A stretch of DNA of 64,000 nt from Antedon mediterranea (taxonomy: Eukaryota > Echinodermata > Crinoidea > Comatulida > Antedonidae), in assembly GCF_964355755.1 (NCBI RefSeq), contig NC_092680.1, forward strand, positions 1,121,001 through 1,185,000, in the 5' to 3' direction. Both the position numbers and the translations under genes were made by a program. Of the stretch, positions 33,860 to 54,914 are shown piece after piece. The notes beneath the pieces were generated by a model. That model was not told where the DNA came from. It saw only the letters and a program-made list of their open reading frames with translations, and made no database searches. Every line of letters begins with the position of its first letter. Within the stretch, counting starts at the first letter, position 1.

Positions 33860-35197
33860 TAGATATTCGCGTTTAACACCACCTGTATTTAAATTTAGGA
33901 AAAAAGGAATAAACTGTGACGTCATGATTAGTTAAATCTATTTAATATTGAAGATCAGATAGAAAGAATAATGAGCCTTATGCAACTGATTTGATTTCAA
34001 CATTATTTATAGTTACACTATTTATTAAAAGCTAACAATTTATGTTCAAAGAAATTATTGTATTACCAGATATCTGCTTATTTGTTGACAGAGATTTACC
34101 GTAATAATAATAATATACATAATAATAGTACATGTACTCCTTCCAGGTCGCGTGTTTTTTTTTCCAGGTCTCTTCTGAGGTATCCTTTAAATGGTATAGC
34201 GCCCTCTCTATTGATACGGCGGACAAATATCTACGCCAGAGTCCTTAAGCTACCAAAATATTGAATACATTATTGGTATTAAACGATCGAAGTAATAAAG
34301 AAAAACATTAGGAAATGCTTAGGTAATTCTAAAACATATATTTCCGTCTATATGTGAATGAATATTTTATTTTTTATTTTGATAACATTATTTTTTAAGC
34401 AAATAATTTGTGTATTTTTGCTCTCCTGGCGAATATTAATTCTGGCAATCATATATTTCCAAGATGCTGGTTTCGGATTGGAGGAAAGTTTGTGTCACGT
34501 CGGTGTGTGTGTTATACATAACCGTTTAGCCTAGGCCTAGGCTTATTATTACAATTTTGCCCTGTATTTGCCCACCAGTAAGAACATTAATTGGGTGATG
34601 GAATAAGATAGGTATAATTGCTATAATGTTATGTGGTTTAAATTTGATACAGGCTAAACCCCTAGCCTGGTCTGGTTTAGTCCTGCTGGACCCGTTAATG
34701 ATGTCTGGACAAACTTAGCTTAGCTTGGCTAGGCCTAGGCTAGTACTGTAGTAGTAGTAGTAGGGGAGGCCTAGTATGTATATTACAGGCCTATTATAAA
34801 TATTACAATTATTTTGATGAAGATAATTCTGTTTGACCACTGTTTTCAAATATTGGTACTAATAACACTTTATTGAGTCCTTCATTGGTGAATTTAGTGT
34901 TGTTGAACATCAGACACTTGGCAAGAATTGACGAGTCAGTTGATGATATTACACTGCCCTCCAGCACCTATTGGTGGGATGAATAATATAAATCCTATGA
35001 TTGCTGTGTGAAACATTCAATATTTATAATATTATTTAGTAATTAGATAAAACCAAACCTAACCATAACATAATAGTAGGCCTATGTCACCATATGTGCT
35101 GTAAACTGTATTACATTTGATACTGGTCAGATGATGCCATAAATGTGGAGATATAGTACATATAACTATTTATCAACAGCCTATTATTTTATGTCAT
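33860..35197. other. Intergenic region between the two receptor genes
   Basis: AT-rich with CTAG/GGCC-rich clusters (34540-34560, 34720-34790). No convincing gene. Confidence 0.45.
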
Positions 35198-43184
<7,987 letters not shown>

Positions 43185-43199
43185 GCCTACGCATCTACA

Positions 43200-44125
43200 A
43201 AGTAAAACTATAATAAATAGAAAAAATGTATTAGATTAATATAAATGGTTTTAACTTCATATAATACCCTTAGTTTTAATTATTGTTGTTCATAGTGCAT
43301 TTTTACCAAATATCTTTTTAGTAAATAAGGTTTGTTATTTATAATGTCCTCAACAGAGCCCGTAACTGTAAACTCAATAACTTATAAAGCAACCACTAAT
43401 GTGTAGGCCTAATATAGTCCCAATATATTGCAATGCAATACTATATAATCGACTGTACAATTTATTCTGTGAAACTTAACTCAATAAAACTTGTCGGTAA
43501 CAAATAAATCTTTTCTATGTACGAACAAATAATTATGCCTGTACTCACTTGATTTTCTGCCTTGTAATTCTTAATATCCAACACAACATTCAGAATAAAA
43601 GCCCTTATAATTATCTACGTCGAATACAAATGACAACCACAAGAATAAAGCATGCTGGCGTAGATTGACCTGTTTTTAGTCGTAGGAAGGTTATTAAGTG
43701 TAAATGAACGAACAGTGTATTGAAAAGTGCTAATCCTCATTATTAAGCCGTGCTCATCGATGGTTTCCACACAAATCCCCTTCAGTTGGTAATGAACCGG
43801 ATATACAGATATAAAAATAATGATGTATTATTGCGGAGGTGTCCGTCCAGATGGAATTAATTAAATTATGATTAATATAGTAATTGAATAATTTCAAAAT
43901 AGTTTCGTTTTGTTGCTTAAGATATTAGACCTATATTGATTATATTCCAGACCTCACGTTTTACCAAGCAATGACCAGTAGGGTCTACAATATTACCTTT
44001 TCACATTTTTCTTCATTGTAGTTTAATTTAAAGGTCAGCATGCCTTTAAAACATTCTTTTTTTTATTTGTCTGCGTTTAAAATCGGTTTTCCACATATCC
44101 ATTAAATTCGCCTAGTGGAAACGCG
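43200..44125. other. Upstream region of the RTK gene
   Basis: Likely contains the RTK promoter and 5' UTR, but no TATA or initiator is convincing. At 44085-44125 is a fragment with TCGCCTAGTGGAAACGCGGC, related to the element at 57877-58037. Confidence 0.35.
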
Positions 44126-44127
44126 GC

Positions 44128-44560
44128 TTTACTACACTATCAAACTTGATGTGACCAAAAAATGTGATGTGCCCATATGGACACGATGATGGCATATTTG
44201 ACTTTTTTGTCAAACTAGTTGAATTGAATTGAAATATATATTTATACTGGGTAACCTCTTCAGTCAAAGACTGGTCTCCCAGAGGGCCCAGTTGGTGATC
44301 AGTGGCTGTGATGTACTAATACACCGGGGTAACCCCCTACTCGTCTCGAAAGATGTACTAGGTTCTTTAAAGTGCACACGAGCTAGATGTGTACACTGGA
44401 CCTACGGTTTATAGTCCTTATCCGAGAAGACTCGTTCTACCACCAGAACCATGGAGTGAGTGAGCCTCGAACCCATGCCGATGTTATGGCTACGTAATGA
44501 CGGTTCCACTGTCTTAACCGCTTGGCCACTCACTCACTCACACTTGATAGTGTAGACGGA
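44128..44560. mobile_element. MITE family 1 copy split by a SINE
   Basis: The left MITE part is 44128-44220 (ACACTATCAAACTTGATGTG to TTTGTCAAACTAGTT). The right end CACTTGATAGTGTAGACGG lies at 44540-44560. The intervening 320 bp is a SINE. Confidence 0.75.
44222..44540 (-). mobile_element. tRNA-derived SINE inserted into a MITE
   Basis: The reverse complement has an A box in GTGGCCAAGCGGTTAAGAC and a B box GGTTCGAGGCTC, then a body of about 200 bp (GTGCACTTTAAAGAACC type) ending in an AATTGAATTG-like tail. Confidence 0.8.
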
Positions 44561-44954
44561 GATGGTGCATTGTTCTAACGGTATTTGATAAAGAATTTGA
44601 AATGCTATAAGTGCGCTGCTCATTCATATATAACAGTGTTTAAGAACTTTGTAATAAAGAATTTGAGACACAGTTCCTGTACAAATAAGTTTTTAATAAG
44701 ATCTAAATTAGGCTGTAACAATAACAGGAAAAAATTCCATGTTGTCAAACATACACTTGTAGAACATGATACAGATGATTACTGTAGATAACACATAGCT
44801 GATGTACAGTATACATAACCATTACCACAAAGCCTGTATGTATTAGACAGGTAGTGATTACCACAACACTATTGCTGTTATGCAACATACACCATTACTC
44901 AACTGCATGACACATTTCATTTGTTTCAAATTGTATTTAAGGATTATAAGTTGT

Positions 44955-45090
44955 ATTTAGGCACACAGTAGAACCCCTTATTAGGGGGAAAATCAATCCC
45001 CTTAGTAGGGGGGTCACCTGACTAGGGATGTCACCTGACTAGGGATGTCACCTGACTAGGGGTGTCACCTGAATAGGGATTGGCCATAGT
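44955..45090. repeat. Short tandem GTCACCTGACTAGGGAT repeats
   Basis: About four units of GTCACCTGACTAGGGAT near a CAGTAGAACCCC end. It resembles the seed of the minisatellite at 9440-10680 (GTCCCCTGCATAGGG) and the fragment at 5500-5530. Confidence 0.7.
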
Positions 45091-45287
45091 GCCAAAACAT
45101 ATTTTCAGGTGTTTGTAGACATTGTATTTTGAACAAATAAAATTGTAAACTATTTCAGTCCTTGTATGAAGCTTCTCAAAGAAAAGCTCTAATTTTGAAA
45201 ATTAAAACCAGATAATAAACAGATTCCAGTGTATTTGCAAATTATTTAATGACAAACAACTATATTTTGTAGAAAAATCATTATGCC

Positions 45288-48200
45288 TTAGGATTTTGCA
45301 ATTGGCATGGTAGGTAGGTCATGTATACCGTCCTTGTCAACGATTCGAACATGGAATGACGGTAAATTGACAATAAACCTCTTCTGTACTTCTGTGAGTG
45401 CTTTCTGCAACAGTTCTACCGCTTCATCTTGTGACAAACCTGTCAAAATACAACGATAACGACTAGTACTGTTTATGTTTACTTTGTATTAACTATTATT
45501 ATTATTCTGAATTTAGGCATATTGTAAAGTCTAAAACGCTATGCGACAAAAAAATGTAATGTGCCCATAATATGGACATGATGATTTTCATATTTAAGCA
45601 TATCACTACACTATTTAAGTATATCACTACCATATTTAGCATATTAATACCATATTTAAGCATATCACTACCATATTTAAGCATATCACTACCATATTTA
45701 AGCATATCACTACCATAAAAGCATATCAGTAGTACCAAATTTAAGCATATTACTACCATATTTAAGCATATCACTACCATATTTGGGCACATCACGCTTT
45801 TTTTGTCAAACTAGTTTGATAGTGTAGACAGATCTTAATAAGTGCACTCATTCACTATCCTTCTCAGAGGTGGCAACACAAAATATACACAAGATGTTCT
45901 ACACAGGCTTAAAGACGTCTAATGGGAGTTCTATTTTAGTTTGAGAACCCAGGACCCTGTGCAGGGTAGGATGTGAATCTATGTTGTGTGTATAAGGTAT
46001 CTAATCATCATCTTAACAAGAGGAAGTCAGAACTAGAATTCTGTTTTTTAATATTTTAGATACATCATCAGATACGTTTAGACTGGATACATATGTCTGG
46101 TTTCCAGAATTGTGGCATTCCAAATGCATTTTTAATGCTAAAAAGAACTTTTGGACGTCAAAAAAAAAAGAGATTCCACCCTGTGTTGGGTATTTAGGCT
46201 CCTATAAAGGTAAAGGTGAGTCACGTGTTCTCTGAACGTAGGGGAATGAGCTGTTAGGAGCTCATTGTACTAAGCCTCGGCATTATGTGGTAGGGTGGCC
46301 AGTTCCTTTCCACGCTGCCTTTTTTTCTCCCTAGTATTTTCAACCAGGTACTCATTTACAGCCAAGTGGACTGGGAGTTGTCGGGAATTGAACCCGGGTC
46401 TATCTGTATGACAGTCAAGTGTCCTAACCACTCGGCTATCAACAACTCCTAGGAGGCTCCTATAGAGGGCCTATTTCTATGTTCTAAATAGAGGGCGCTA
46501 TAACAACTACTCCAATTTTACATTACACGTTATTACTATGAACTAAAACAAATGATACAAACCTTTTTTGTAATATCTGTCTAATACACTGAGCGAGAAA
46601 AATGAGCCATATCCATGAGCAGCAAATGGAACTTGATTGAGAGATGCTAGGTAATCCATGTAATATAATGATGGGCCGTCCTTATCATCTACCCCTGCCA
46701 TTAATAAATTCACCTGATATGCCGACTGCAATGCAAATATACACAATGCAAAATACGCTAACTATAATAATTTCAGCAGATACATGTATGAAATTGTAGG
46801 TGTCACATCAACATTAATTTACTACTGCAGTTACTACATTTTGTTTACATGTAATAATGCATTTTAGTTTGTTTTATTGTTTATGGGTCATTCAGATTTG
46901 CTAATGAAACTAGGTTTAAGACTAAAAAAATGTGGTTACCTTCAGTAACTGCGGTAGAACAATTTACATGGCCACAAAAGACATTTTGGATATACAAAAA
47001 TTGTATTTAACCATTAACACTAACATACAGTACCTGTACTATAATAGAGTGAATGTATATATTTGTTAAACATGAAGTATATATTAAATGTATATGCAAT
47101 ATTACTTATGTTTTAGTATTATCCAATACAAGACTTCTTTTTATCTATGGTATTTTTGTAGAACACATTGTACATACCCGAGTTCTAAGAGCATCTGCAA
47201 GCTGTTTGCGAGTAAAGTTGGCTGCAGCATGAGGTGATAGTTCATAACCTGAGCAGAATAAACATCAAGAGTCATAAGTAGAATAAATGGCCACGGTCAT
47301 AAGTAGAATAAATGGTAACAGTCATAAGTAGAATAAATGGCCACGGTCATAAGTAGAATAAATGGTAACGGTCATAAGTAGAATAAATGGCCACGGTCAT
47401 AAGTAGAATAAATGGCCACGGTCATAAGTAGAATAAATGGCCACGGTCATAAGTAGAATAAATGGCCACGGTCATAAGTAGAATAAATGGCCACGGTCGT
47501 AAGTAGAATAAATGGCCACGGTCGTAAGTAGAATAAATGGCCACGGTCGTAAGTAGAATAAATGGCCACGGTCGTAAGTAGAATAAATGGCCACGGTCAT
47601 AAGTAGAATAAATGGCCACGGTCATAAGTAGAATAAATGGCCACGGTCATAAGTAGAATAAATGGCCACGGTCATAAGTAGAATAAATGGCCACGGTCAT
47701 AAGTAGAATAAATGGCCACGGTCATAAGTGTAGAATAAATGGCCACGGTCATAAGAGTAGAATAAGTCCATATCTATTTTTGTGACAGAGCTTAGACTAG
47801 AGCTCAAATGTTCCTTATAATACCAAGATATGTTAGGATTATCTAGTTAATTATAAAGTAATTGATTTATTGCCTTTAGAACATTCAAACTTTTACCTAC
47901 CATTTCTCATTTTATAAAGTTGTAGATTCTTCTGAATAAATTCTGCAAATTGAACTGTGTCACCAGAATCGCCAACTGCCAACAGCGCAATTTTATCACT
48001 AAGCTTAAACATTTTGTCTTGATCTGTAAAATAAATAAAAGTAAAAACATATATTAATTCATATTCTAAGGACATGGTTATTGTACTGGTTAATACAAAA
48101 AATAAAGGGCGATTAACTACTAGTAGTAGGTCACGGACCAAAACCTGCAGCCAATCACGAAAAATGCCCTCTCTGCGGTCGGTTATTTGCACACAAAAAT

Positions 48201-48763
48201 AACCAATGCTGTATGGCCACCTGCTGTATTTATTTACAAATATATATATATATATATATGACCTCCCCCTCCCCCCCCTCCCAACTCAATCCAACCACCT
48301 TTCCTTGCCTTGTTTTCCACATTTCCACTTTTGTATTTAATATTTTTCAACTTTATTTTACACACACAGCAGTAGTATAAACAGTTTGAATTGATTGGGT
48401 GAAATTGGGACTGTCACTCAAATCATTCATCATTTTTTTTAAACAATACTTAACTAGACTGTACATGAACTGCTATAGGTAAATCTAAAGCAACTAGACC
48501 CCATTTTTCAATATGCTAGGCCTAGGCCAAATTTCACTAATTTAAATCCCACTGAAACTAACGCCATGAAAGCTCTTTCTTCCCGGTGTTGTTTAGTGCA
48601 AGTCATGTTTCTTGTTCAGCCTAGCTAGCGAGAGTGATGCTGAATTTAATGAAAGAATTAATCAACAATTACCATGTTTCATAACAAACACACTCCTTGC
48701 AGATGTTCTGTCAGATGCAACTAAAACAAACCCATCTCCTACAATGCCAATTAAAAACTCCAT
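45288..48763 (-). CDS. PSMB2: Proteasome subunit beta type-2
   Basis: Five exons: 48673-48763, 47901-48023, 47178-47248, 46563-46725, 45288-45439. All are in phase, giving 199 residues against 201 in human. It starts [19 protein letters not shown] and continues with [74 protein letters not shown] and DRYYKKG, ending [18 protein letters not shown]. As in PSMB2 generally there is no propeptide or catalytic N-terminal Thr, so it is a structural beta subunit of the 20S core. The third intron-exon region is next to a 25-bp minisatellite (47266-47770). Identity is strong from alignment with the known family. Confidence 0.95.
45525..45838. mobile_element. MITE family 1 copy with internal expansion
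   Basis: The ends are typical, but the core has about 9 tandem copies of a 20-21-bp unit, ATCACTACCATATTTAAGCAT, so the copy is about 310 bp and not about 140. It lies downstream of or at the end of PSMB2 intron 4. Confidence 0.8.
45840..45990 (-). mobile_element. SINE fragment, same family as 4437-4625
   Basis: Shares ACACAAGATGTTCTAC and AGAGGTGGCAACAC-type body sequence with the copies at 4437-4625 and 50345-50520. Confidence 0.55.
46195..46455 (-). mobile_element. tRNA-derived SINE in PSMB2 intron
   Basis: The reverse complement has GTTGATAGCCGAGTGGTTAG (A box) and GGGTTCAATTCCCGAC (B box), with an ACAG-bearing arm between. It is a head of about 70 bp followed by an unrelated body. Confidence 0.8.
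47266..47770. repeat. 25-bp minisatellite in PSMB2 intron, about 20 copies
   Basis: The unit is AGTAGAATAAATGG plus CCACGGTCATA, with GGTAACGGTCAT and GGTCGTAAG variants. The 67-codon minus frame over it is an artefact. Confidence 0.95.
48236..48290. repeat. (TA)n and C-rich simple repeats
   Basis: ATATATATAT run followed by CCCCCTCCCCCCCCTCCC in PSMB2 intron 1. Confidence 0.9.
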
Positions 48764-48799
48764 TTTCTATTAAATTGACAATAAACCTTGATATTGTAG

Positions 48800-50340
48800 G
48801 CGTTTATCAAATAATGTGCAAAATCAACTTTTTTTTTACAATGTGTTGTGTTTGTTTGTTTGTTTGTGCATTTACTTTATTTATTACGCCACTCCTACAG
48901 TAAAACTAGTGGTGGCGTTAACACAACCGATGGATCGGATTAAACTGTTGTATGAGAAAGGATTTATTTCAAGCATGGAGGAAGTTATACCTTCATATTT
49001 CAAGCTTTTATTCATTCCAAACTAAAAAAATAAGACAGACATTTATTTACATGCAAATAGAGTATTTAAATCACACTTGACTGAGGAGCCCACCATTTAT
49101 CGGATAGAAGCACTAAGTTATGACATAATTTATGGAACACCATTTTTATCTCAACCCATTTCTTGAAATCTATAATATATTACACTTTCCATTCCAGAAA
49201 TCTTAGATTTCGTTTAAGAAATGCTGGATCTGCCCTGCACTGGCCGTTTAGCCAGACCTCTCATATCTCTTGTCGATTATTTTCAAAGCGCATGGGCTAA
49301 AGTTCGGTTCCCACAGACGCAATGCGTAACCGTACCGATATTAACTTGACCCAATCATGATCATTCTAACTGTCGCTTTTGTGATCGGTCTAAAATCATA
49401 AACACACCCAGTTAACTCTCTGAACCATTCACCCAGGGAGTTGTTATCAACTCTCTGATTCACCCAAGACTAATAAATTAAGTAATTCTATTCTTCTTCT
49501 TTCTGCTAAAATTTTTTTTTACAATGGATCAATACTTTCACGCAGAGTGCGTCGACTTTATAGACGAGCTCCATTGCCTGATGCTAGATAATTAAATGTG
49601 TTCAAGGTTATATGCCAATTTTTCTATTGTTACCTTTTTTTTTTAATTCAATACCTTTCAATAATAACACAATTGGTTGCGTGTGTAATGCAAGAATCTA
49701 TTATTAGGCCTGTTGGGTACACGGCGGTTCTGGGGGTGGTTTTAGTGGCTGTTTTACAGTTCTGATTTACTGTAACAAACAACGCTTAATAATTAAAAGG
49801 ATAGGTTTGTACGTACACATCCATTATTGTGTTCATGAATTTGTGCGATCGGTTTGCTCCAAGTTATTATGTCGTGTTCAAACCTATTATTGATTTCTGG
49901 CTATTATTGATGGAATCTGTTTTTGTTATTCATTGTCAAACTCTATACTAACCCTAACCAAATATTTACATAATATTTACATAGTTCTATACTTTATTGA
50001 TTTGATATATTATTTTTTCATCATCATCATCATCATTTATGATCAACCATTTTTGTTTGCTCTGTAGTTAAAGGTCTTTTTGTATGTGATGAGTCTTATA
50101 TCGGACAAATTAAAACTATTAAAAGTGTCAACTTGTTTCCTATTGTTGACAAGTATCACTACACCCCTCCGTTTCCTATTTGTTGACAAGTATCACTACA
50201 CCCCTCCGTAAAAAAAAAATCATTCGTTTATATTTGTTGATTTTGCTGCTTCGGTGTTTTGGTTACAAGAAATATTCCTAATAATTATAAATACGCATTT
50301 GTCCCCTAACTCTTTTACATGCACTTTCTACCATTTATTT
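48800..50340. other. Intergenic upstream of PSMB2
   Basis: Includes the PSMB2 promoter (no clear TATA) and a fragment of MITE family 2 at 49295-49330 (TTCGGTTCCCACAGACGC). The short plus-strand frames at 48697-49025 overlap PSMB2 exon 1 antisense and are not supported. Confidence 0.4.
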
Positions 50341-50344
50341 CTGT

Positions 50345-50520
50345 ATTGTGGAGTTGTGGCTTAGTGTTTATGATGCTTTGCTATCAATCCAATGGTCACG
50401 TGTCTTGTTTATGTACAGCATCTTTGTATTATTATGTTTAGTGTCTTGTGAACAAGATTGCCACCCGTTTGGGAAGGATAGTGAATGAAGTCACTTGTGG
50501 TTTTCCTTGGCAATTTACCT
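50345..50520 (+). mobile_element. SINE, plus-strand copy of the 4437-4625 family
   Basis: Reads GAGTTGTGGCTTAGTG then the body GTTTATGTACAGCATC and AGTGTCTTGTGAACAAG. The B-box region is deleted. Confidence 0.65.
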
Positions 50521-50529
50521 AAAACCTAA

Positions 50530-52740
50530 AAATATTTATCAAAATTGTATTACAATAAAATGAATGAGACTGGCAGGCGCCGTTCTACCGACTCAGGTAA
50601 GGCTAAAAAGTAATGATTCGGTCTGGTGCATTTCTATGGTACGCGCAAAGAACAACAGTACAAAAATGGAATATCTAAGGACACTTCGTCTTATGATTAT
50701 TGACGAAATACTTGACGAATGATGCTTGACTCTTGATGCTTGACGTTAGCATAATTTTACTTTTCCTTTTATGTTATCATTCAACACCTTGCAATCTATT
50801 TTCAATAGACATATTATATGAAATATTTTGGGATTAGGAGATAATTTATTTTGACAATGAAAATAGATAACATTTGTTGAATATCCCTTAAACAATACAA
50901 TACATGATTTTAACTAATGGGTCCTTTTCCACAGTGTTCACTATAGATAGATTTCAACGAGGGATAAAAACACGTTTACCTTTGTATCACAGTGACGAAA
51001 ATGCTATGTATGAATACGAATGAATTCAATTCAATTTCTTTTATTTCAGAAAGTTTCATCTATATCAACAAACAGAAAAAGAACATTCGCAAGCTTAAAT
51101 ATAGGATACTTCTACAATCCGATTAAATGTGTTCCGATGCAATCAAATTATTGATGTGATCCTAAAAAAAGATTCTACATTAATATACAAATACAAGCTA
51201 CGTAACAACAACGTATTGGCAACTAAACATTACTGCTCTGTGTGTTAGGTTCATATACGGATGATGCAACAAAATGGTGCGAATTATTTTCATTTAAGCC
51301 TACTAGAAAATATTGATTATATTATATAATATATAATGAAAATAATAACGCATAATTTGGAGAGCAGAAAATACAGACAGACTGAATGAACAACTAACGA
51401 GAAGCTACCTGTTAAATTTGACTAAGCTCATCTGCGAGTTGTGTTTGGGGAAATATCGATCGATTTTTTATAAAGGCCAACCCACTAACACTAATAGATA
51501 TCTATACAGTGTTAACACTCGATTCACAAAAGCAATGTACAGCCTGACAAATTTTTAATTTTGAGATCTTTAGAAAGCTAAACTTATCCTTGACTAGATA
51601 TTGACCTTTTAGAAACCAATTGTCGATTCCTTCTCAAAGACTACTTGTTGTAGTTGCAATCTGGTGGTAGTAACGAATTATTGTAGCATTTCAATTGTCC
51701 AACAGACGTATTAAGAACAACTTATACTCTGTCTACACTATCAAACTTTGATGTGAAAAAAATGTGATGTGCCCATATATGGACATGATGATGTCATATC
51801 ACTACAATTTGGGCATATCACCAGTTTTAACATGAATTTTGATAGTGTAAACAGAGCTATAGATGAAGACGGCACTTTATTTCAAGAGGGTAGACAAAGG
51901 AGACGTTAATGTTATAAAAAAGATGAATCTGTGCTGTATACAATAGATTAAACAATCATTTTTAGTCGAAAGCTCGCTACTATAAGTTCGAAACCTAAAC
52001 AGTAATTCCTTGCCTGAGTCATATAGCTCATAAAACTAGAAGTATTCTCTATTAATTGTGGTTAACATACAGGATAGCATGTAATACTAAATTATACTTC
52101 CTTAAAGGTCTTTGTTGTACAGTATAGAATATTGTTTCCTTTTATGTCTTCACAAAAACAAACATCTACTTTATATCTTGTTTCAGGATGATGACGAATC
52201 TGAATTAGCAGTTTGTAACGAAACAGCAAGCTTTTTTTTGTCAAAATAGTTTAATAGTATAGACTGAGGCTTAATATACCGTTGACTTGAACAGTACCTC
52301 CACTTATTCTCTAGGCTTTATTGATAACTTTTTATATTGCTATACTTTTTTCCCCTCCTCCTCTGGCTTAGATTTGTGTTGGCTCTCTCCAGATATTACG
52401 ATTTTAGGTTTATTAACTGTTTTCTCTACATTTAAAGATATTTTTAACTAAGTCATTTACTTCCACCGAAAAAACCAACAAAACTCATGATTTCACTGTA
52501 AAAAAAATGAAAATTTAATTATTTCAAAATAATAATAGATATTTCATTTTTTTAATTGTTCAGGGGAATCCGGGATGATTCACCCGAGGCGATTCGGTAA
52601 ATTCGGGAAGCACAAACAAAGATGAGAAACTATATATTATTATGTTCCACAAACTTGAGATAGCCTAGAATAATTAATTAAAGGTAAAAATCTATAGTAT
52701 AGTTATAAGCCATTCAAACTTTTATGAAAATCAGATAATA
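50530..52740. other. Intergenic with MITE copies
   Basis: MITE family 1 copies at 51725-51862 (both ends intact) and 52228-52275 (right-end fragment). Remaining sequence is AT-rich with no supported gene. Confidence 0.5.
51725..51862. mobile_element. MITE family 1 copy, well preserved
   Basis: Ends CTCTGTCTACACTATCAAAC and TTTGATAGTGTAAACAGAGC, with TGATGTGCCCATATATGGAC inside. Confidence 0.85.
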
Positions 52741-52749
52741 GATGTGGTC

Positions 52750-52886
52750 ATTACACATTCATTATACAAGAGGAGTCAACCAATCAAAAGTAGCCATGTC
52801 CGTAGTCAGTGCAGTATTTACGACAAAAAGTCGCAACGTCCTTGACAATTGCATCGGGAACCAGGCGACCATTAGAGTAATACACG
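52750..52886 (+). other. 5' non-coding exon of cationic peptide gene copy 1
   Basis: The segment ending TAATACACG/GTAAGTATT resembles the segment ending at 55856 (AGAGTAAGAC/GTAAGT) upstream of copy 2, including AAAAGTCGCAACGTC against AAAAGCCACATCGTC. This conserved layout suggests a shared 5' UTR exon. Its start is unknown. Confidence 0.5.
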
Positions 52887-53373
52887 GTAAGTATTAGATA
52901 ATAGTATTATTACGCTATGAAAAAAAACATAAATTATTGTTTCGTTGGCGTAGCTTTAAAATATTCACTCTTCTCTTCAAAATGCCGGAAATTGAACATT
53001 TTATCCACCTTTGTCTTTTATTGATCGTTGTTTAAGTCAGTTCAGTTCGTATGTGACAAGGAGTGTGAAGAAGAGTATTCCCTGATATTAACATTTTAAT
53101 TGCTGAAAACACGTATATTAAAAAAAAAGAGACATTCCAGCGCCGGTAAACGCCCTGTGTGATTCCGTTTGTATTCCACGATAGATGGATCCAAGTTGTT
53201 AATATTCAAGTTACAAAAAACACAGCTTTGGTTGTCTATCGATTCCAGGCTGATATTAATGGGCTCTTGTTATTGTTTCCTAACCGCGACCGAACAGGTG
53301 TAATTATTACATTCATTTGTAATAATTTATTAGACAGTTTAATTTGAACATAATTTAAATTTCTATTTTATAG

Positions 53374-54172
53374 ATACTTCGAATTGAAATCATCACCGTG
53401 AAATTATCCATCATGAATAAATCGTTGGTCTGTGTTGCTGTTTTGCTGATACTGTCAGTGGTTGTTACGTCAACTGAAGGCTTGGCAGACATCGAGGTAG
53501 TATTATCATTTTTTGTAATATTGATAAATGATTTTTCATATGTTTGTTATCATAAGAGTGGAATGGCGGCCGTGTACGTCCGGCCAACTCGTGACGCGCG
53601 CGATTCTTTGGCGTCACCAACACAACAAGCGCAAAACGAATCTGTTTAGTTAAAGTTAAGTTAATCATTTAGTTTGAGCACGCGTCCACTCTTCTTCGTG
53701 GTTAAGTTACACTGGAAGGACTGGTATGGAACGCCAAAGAAATCATATAACCAGGCCTATGAACATCCGACAAGAATGTAAACAAATGAAAAACAGCGTC
53801 CAAATCAGCACAGGATAACCAGCAATACTTTTCGACATAATGCTTGGTTCACACTAGAGACGCAACTCGACGACGTAACGCAACATAAGGAATTTGACCA
53901 ATCACAGGTGATAGATTTATTCGACTGTCAACTCGCTTGTATTGCGTTTAGGTCCTTGCGTTGCGTCCCATCAGTGGGAACCAAGCTTAATGATGACGAT
54001 GACGGTACAGCGAATCTAACTAGATTTCTTTTTCTCAATACTTTTCTTCTAGAACAATGCGATGAATGCCATAAATGACAACAACGTCTATGAAGGGGCT
54101 ATCAAGTTCCGGGGAAGAAGATTACTTAGTATCCTGAGACGTCGACGAAGCGGAAAAAAGACGGGTCTTTAG
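53374..54172 (+). CDS. Secreted cationic peptide precursor, copy 1
   Basis: The ATG-bearing exon is 53374-53496 (acceptor TTTTATAG, ATG at 53413, donor GAG/GTAGTATT). The second coding exon is 54053-54172 (acceptor TTCTTCTAG, stop TAG). It encodes 67 residues: signal peptide MNKSLVCVAVLLILSVVV then TSTEG, a short acidic/Asn-rich spacer (DIENNAMNAINDNN), and a strongly basic end (FRGRRLLSILRRRRSGKKTG). That is the layout of antimicrobial or processed bioactive peptide precursors. There are no Cys in the mature part. I do not recognise the family and function is inference. A GTG at 53398 in frame is not the start. The intron holds a MITE family 2 copy (53838-53991). Confidence 0.8.
53838..53991. 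mobile_element. MITE family 2 copy in peptide gene intron
   Basis: Ends GCTTGGTTCACACTAGAGAC and CAGTGGGAACCAAGCTTA. Absent from the corresponding intron of copy 2. Confidence 0.8.
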
Positions 54173-54179
54173 AATATAA

Positions 54180-54890
54180 CATCACCAGATATCAGAAAAA
54201 AACATCCAATATTCCAATATTTACTTCATGATAACAGTTGGTGTGGTTTATCAGCTTATAATATAATAATAGTGTTCAGTTTACTAAATTAAACGTACAT
54301 TGTCGTTTTTTTACAATTTAGCGTAACTTCTTTCTATACATTTAATAATATAAATTGTTATCAATACGACTTTTTGATCTTATTTTATCTTATATCATCT
54401 AATAATAATAAACCATTTGTCCCCCTTTTAAAATTGAATTGTATTGGCAATTTTAATATTGTATATTTACTTACCGACGTATTGGTGTGGTTTATCGCCT
54501 AATTTATACACTTTGTTTTAAAAGCTTGGCGTGTATTTTTGTTTCTTGCTATTTCATACGTTTACGTTTGAATTATTATAGCCATAGGCCTAATGTTTAG
54601 TGTTATTTTTAATAATTATGCATTACATTAATTTATTTTTGTGTTTTTAAAACTAAACACAAGAAAACAAAACATTAGCCTTTTGTTTATTGTATTGTTT
54701 TTTTTATTGAATTAAAATTATAGATCAAGCAACTGTTTCACATCTTCATTGTTTTGTCACACACCGTAGCTAAAATTCCGAAAGGCAATCGTCGCGCCAG
54801 AGTATGCTAACTCATGTATTACGTCTCCAGTCTCACAACCATTAAGTATGCTAATAAAACACTGAAATAATTGTAATATACTGCAATACC
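54180..54890. other. 3' flank of peptide gene copy 1
   Basis: Contains AATAATAAACC (about 54402-54412), a possible poly(A) signal, and GGTGTGGTTTATC twice (54240, 54485), suggesting a small local duplication. No other gene. Confidence 0.45.
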
Positions 54891-54914
54891 AAAATGCAAT
54901 ATAGTGTTACAGTA

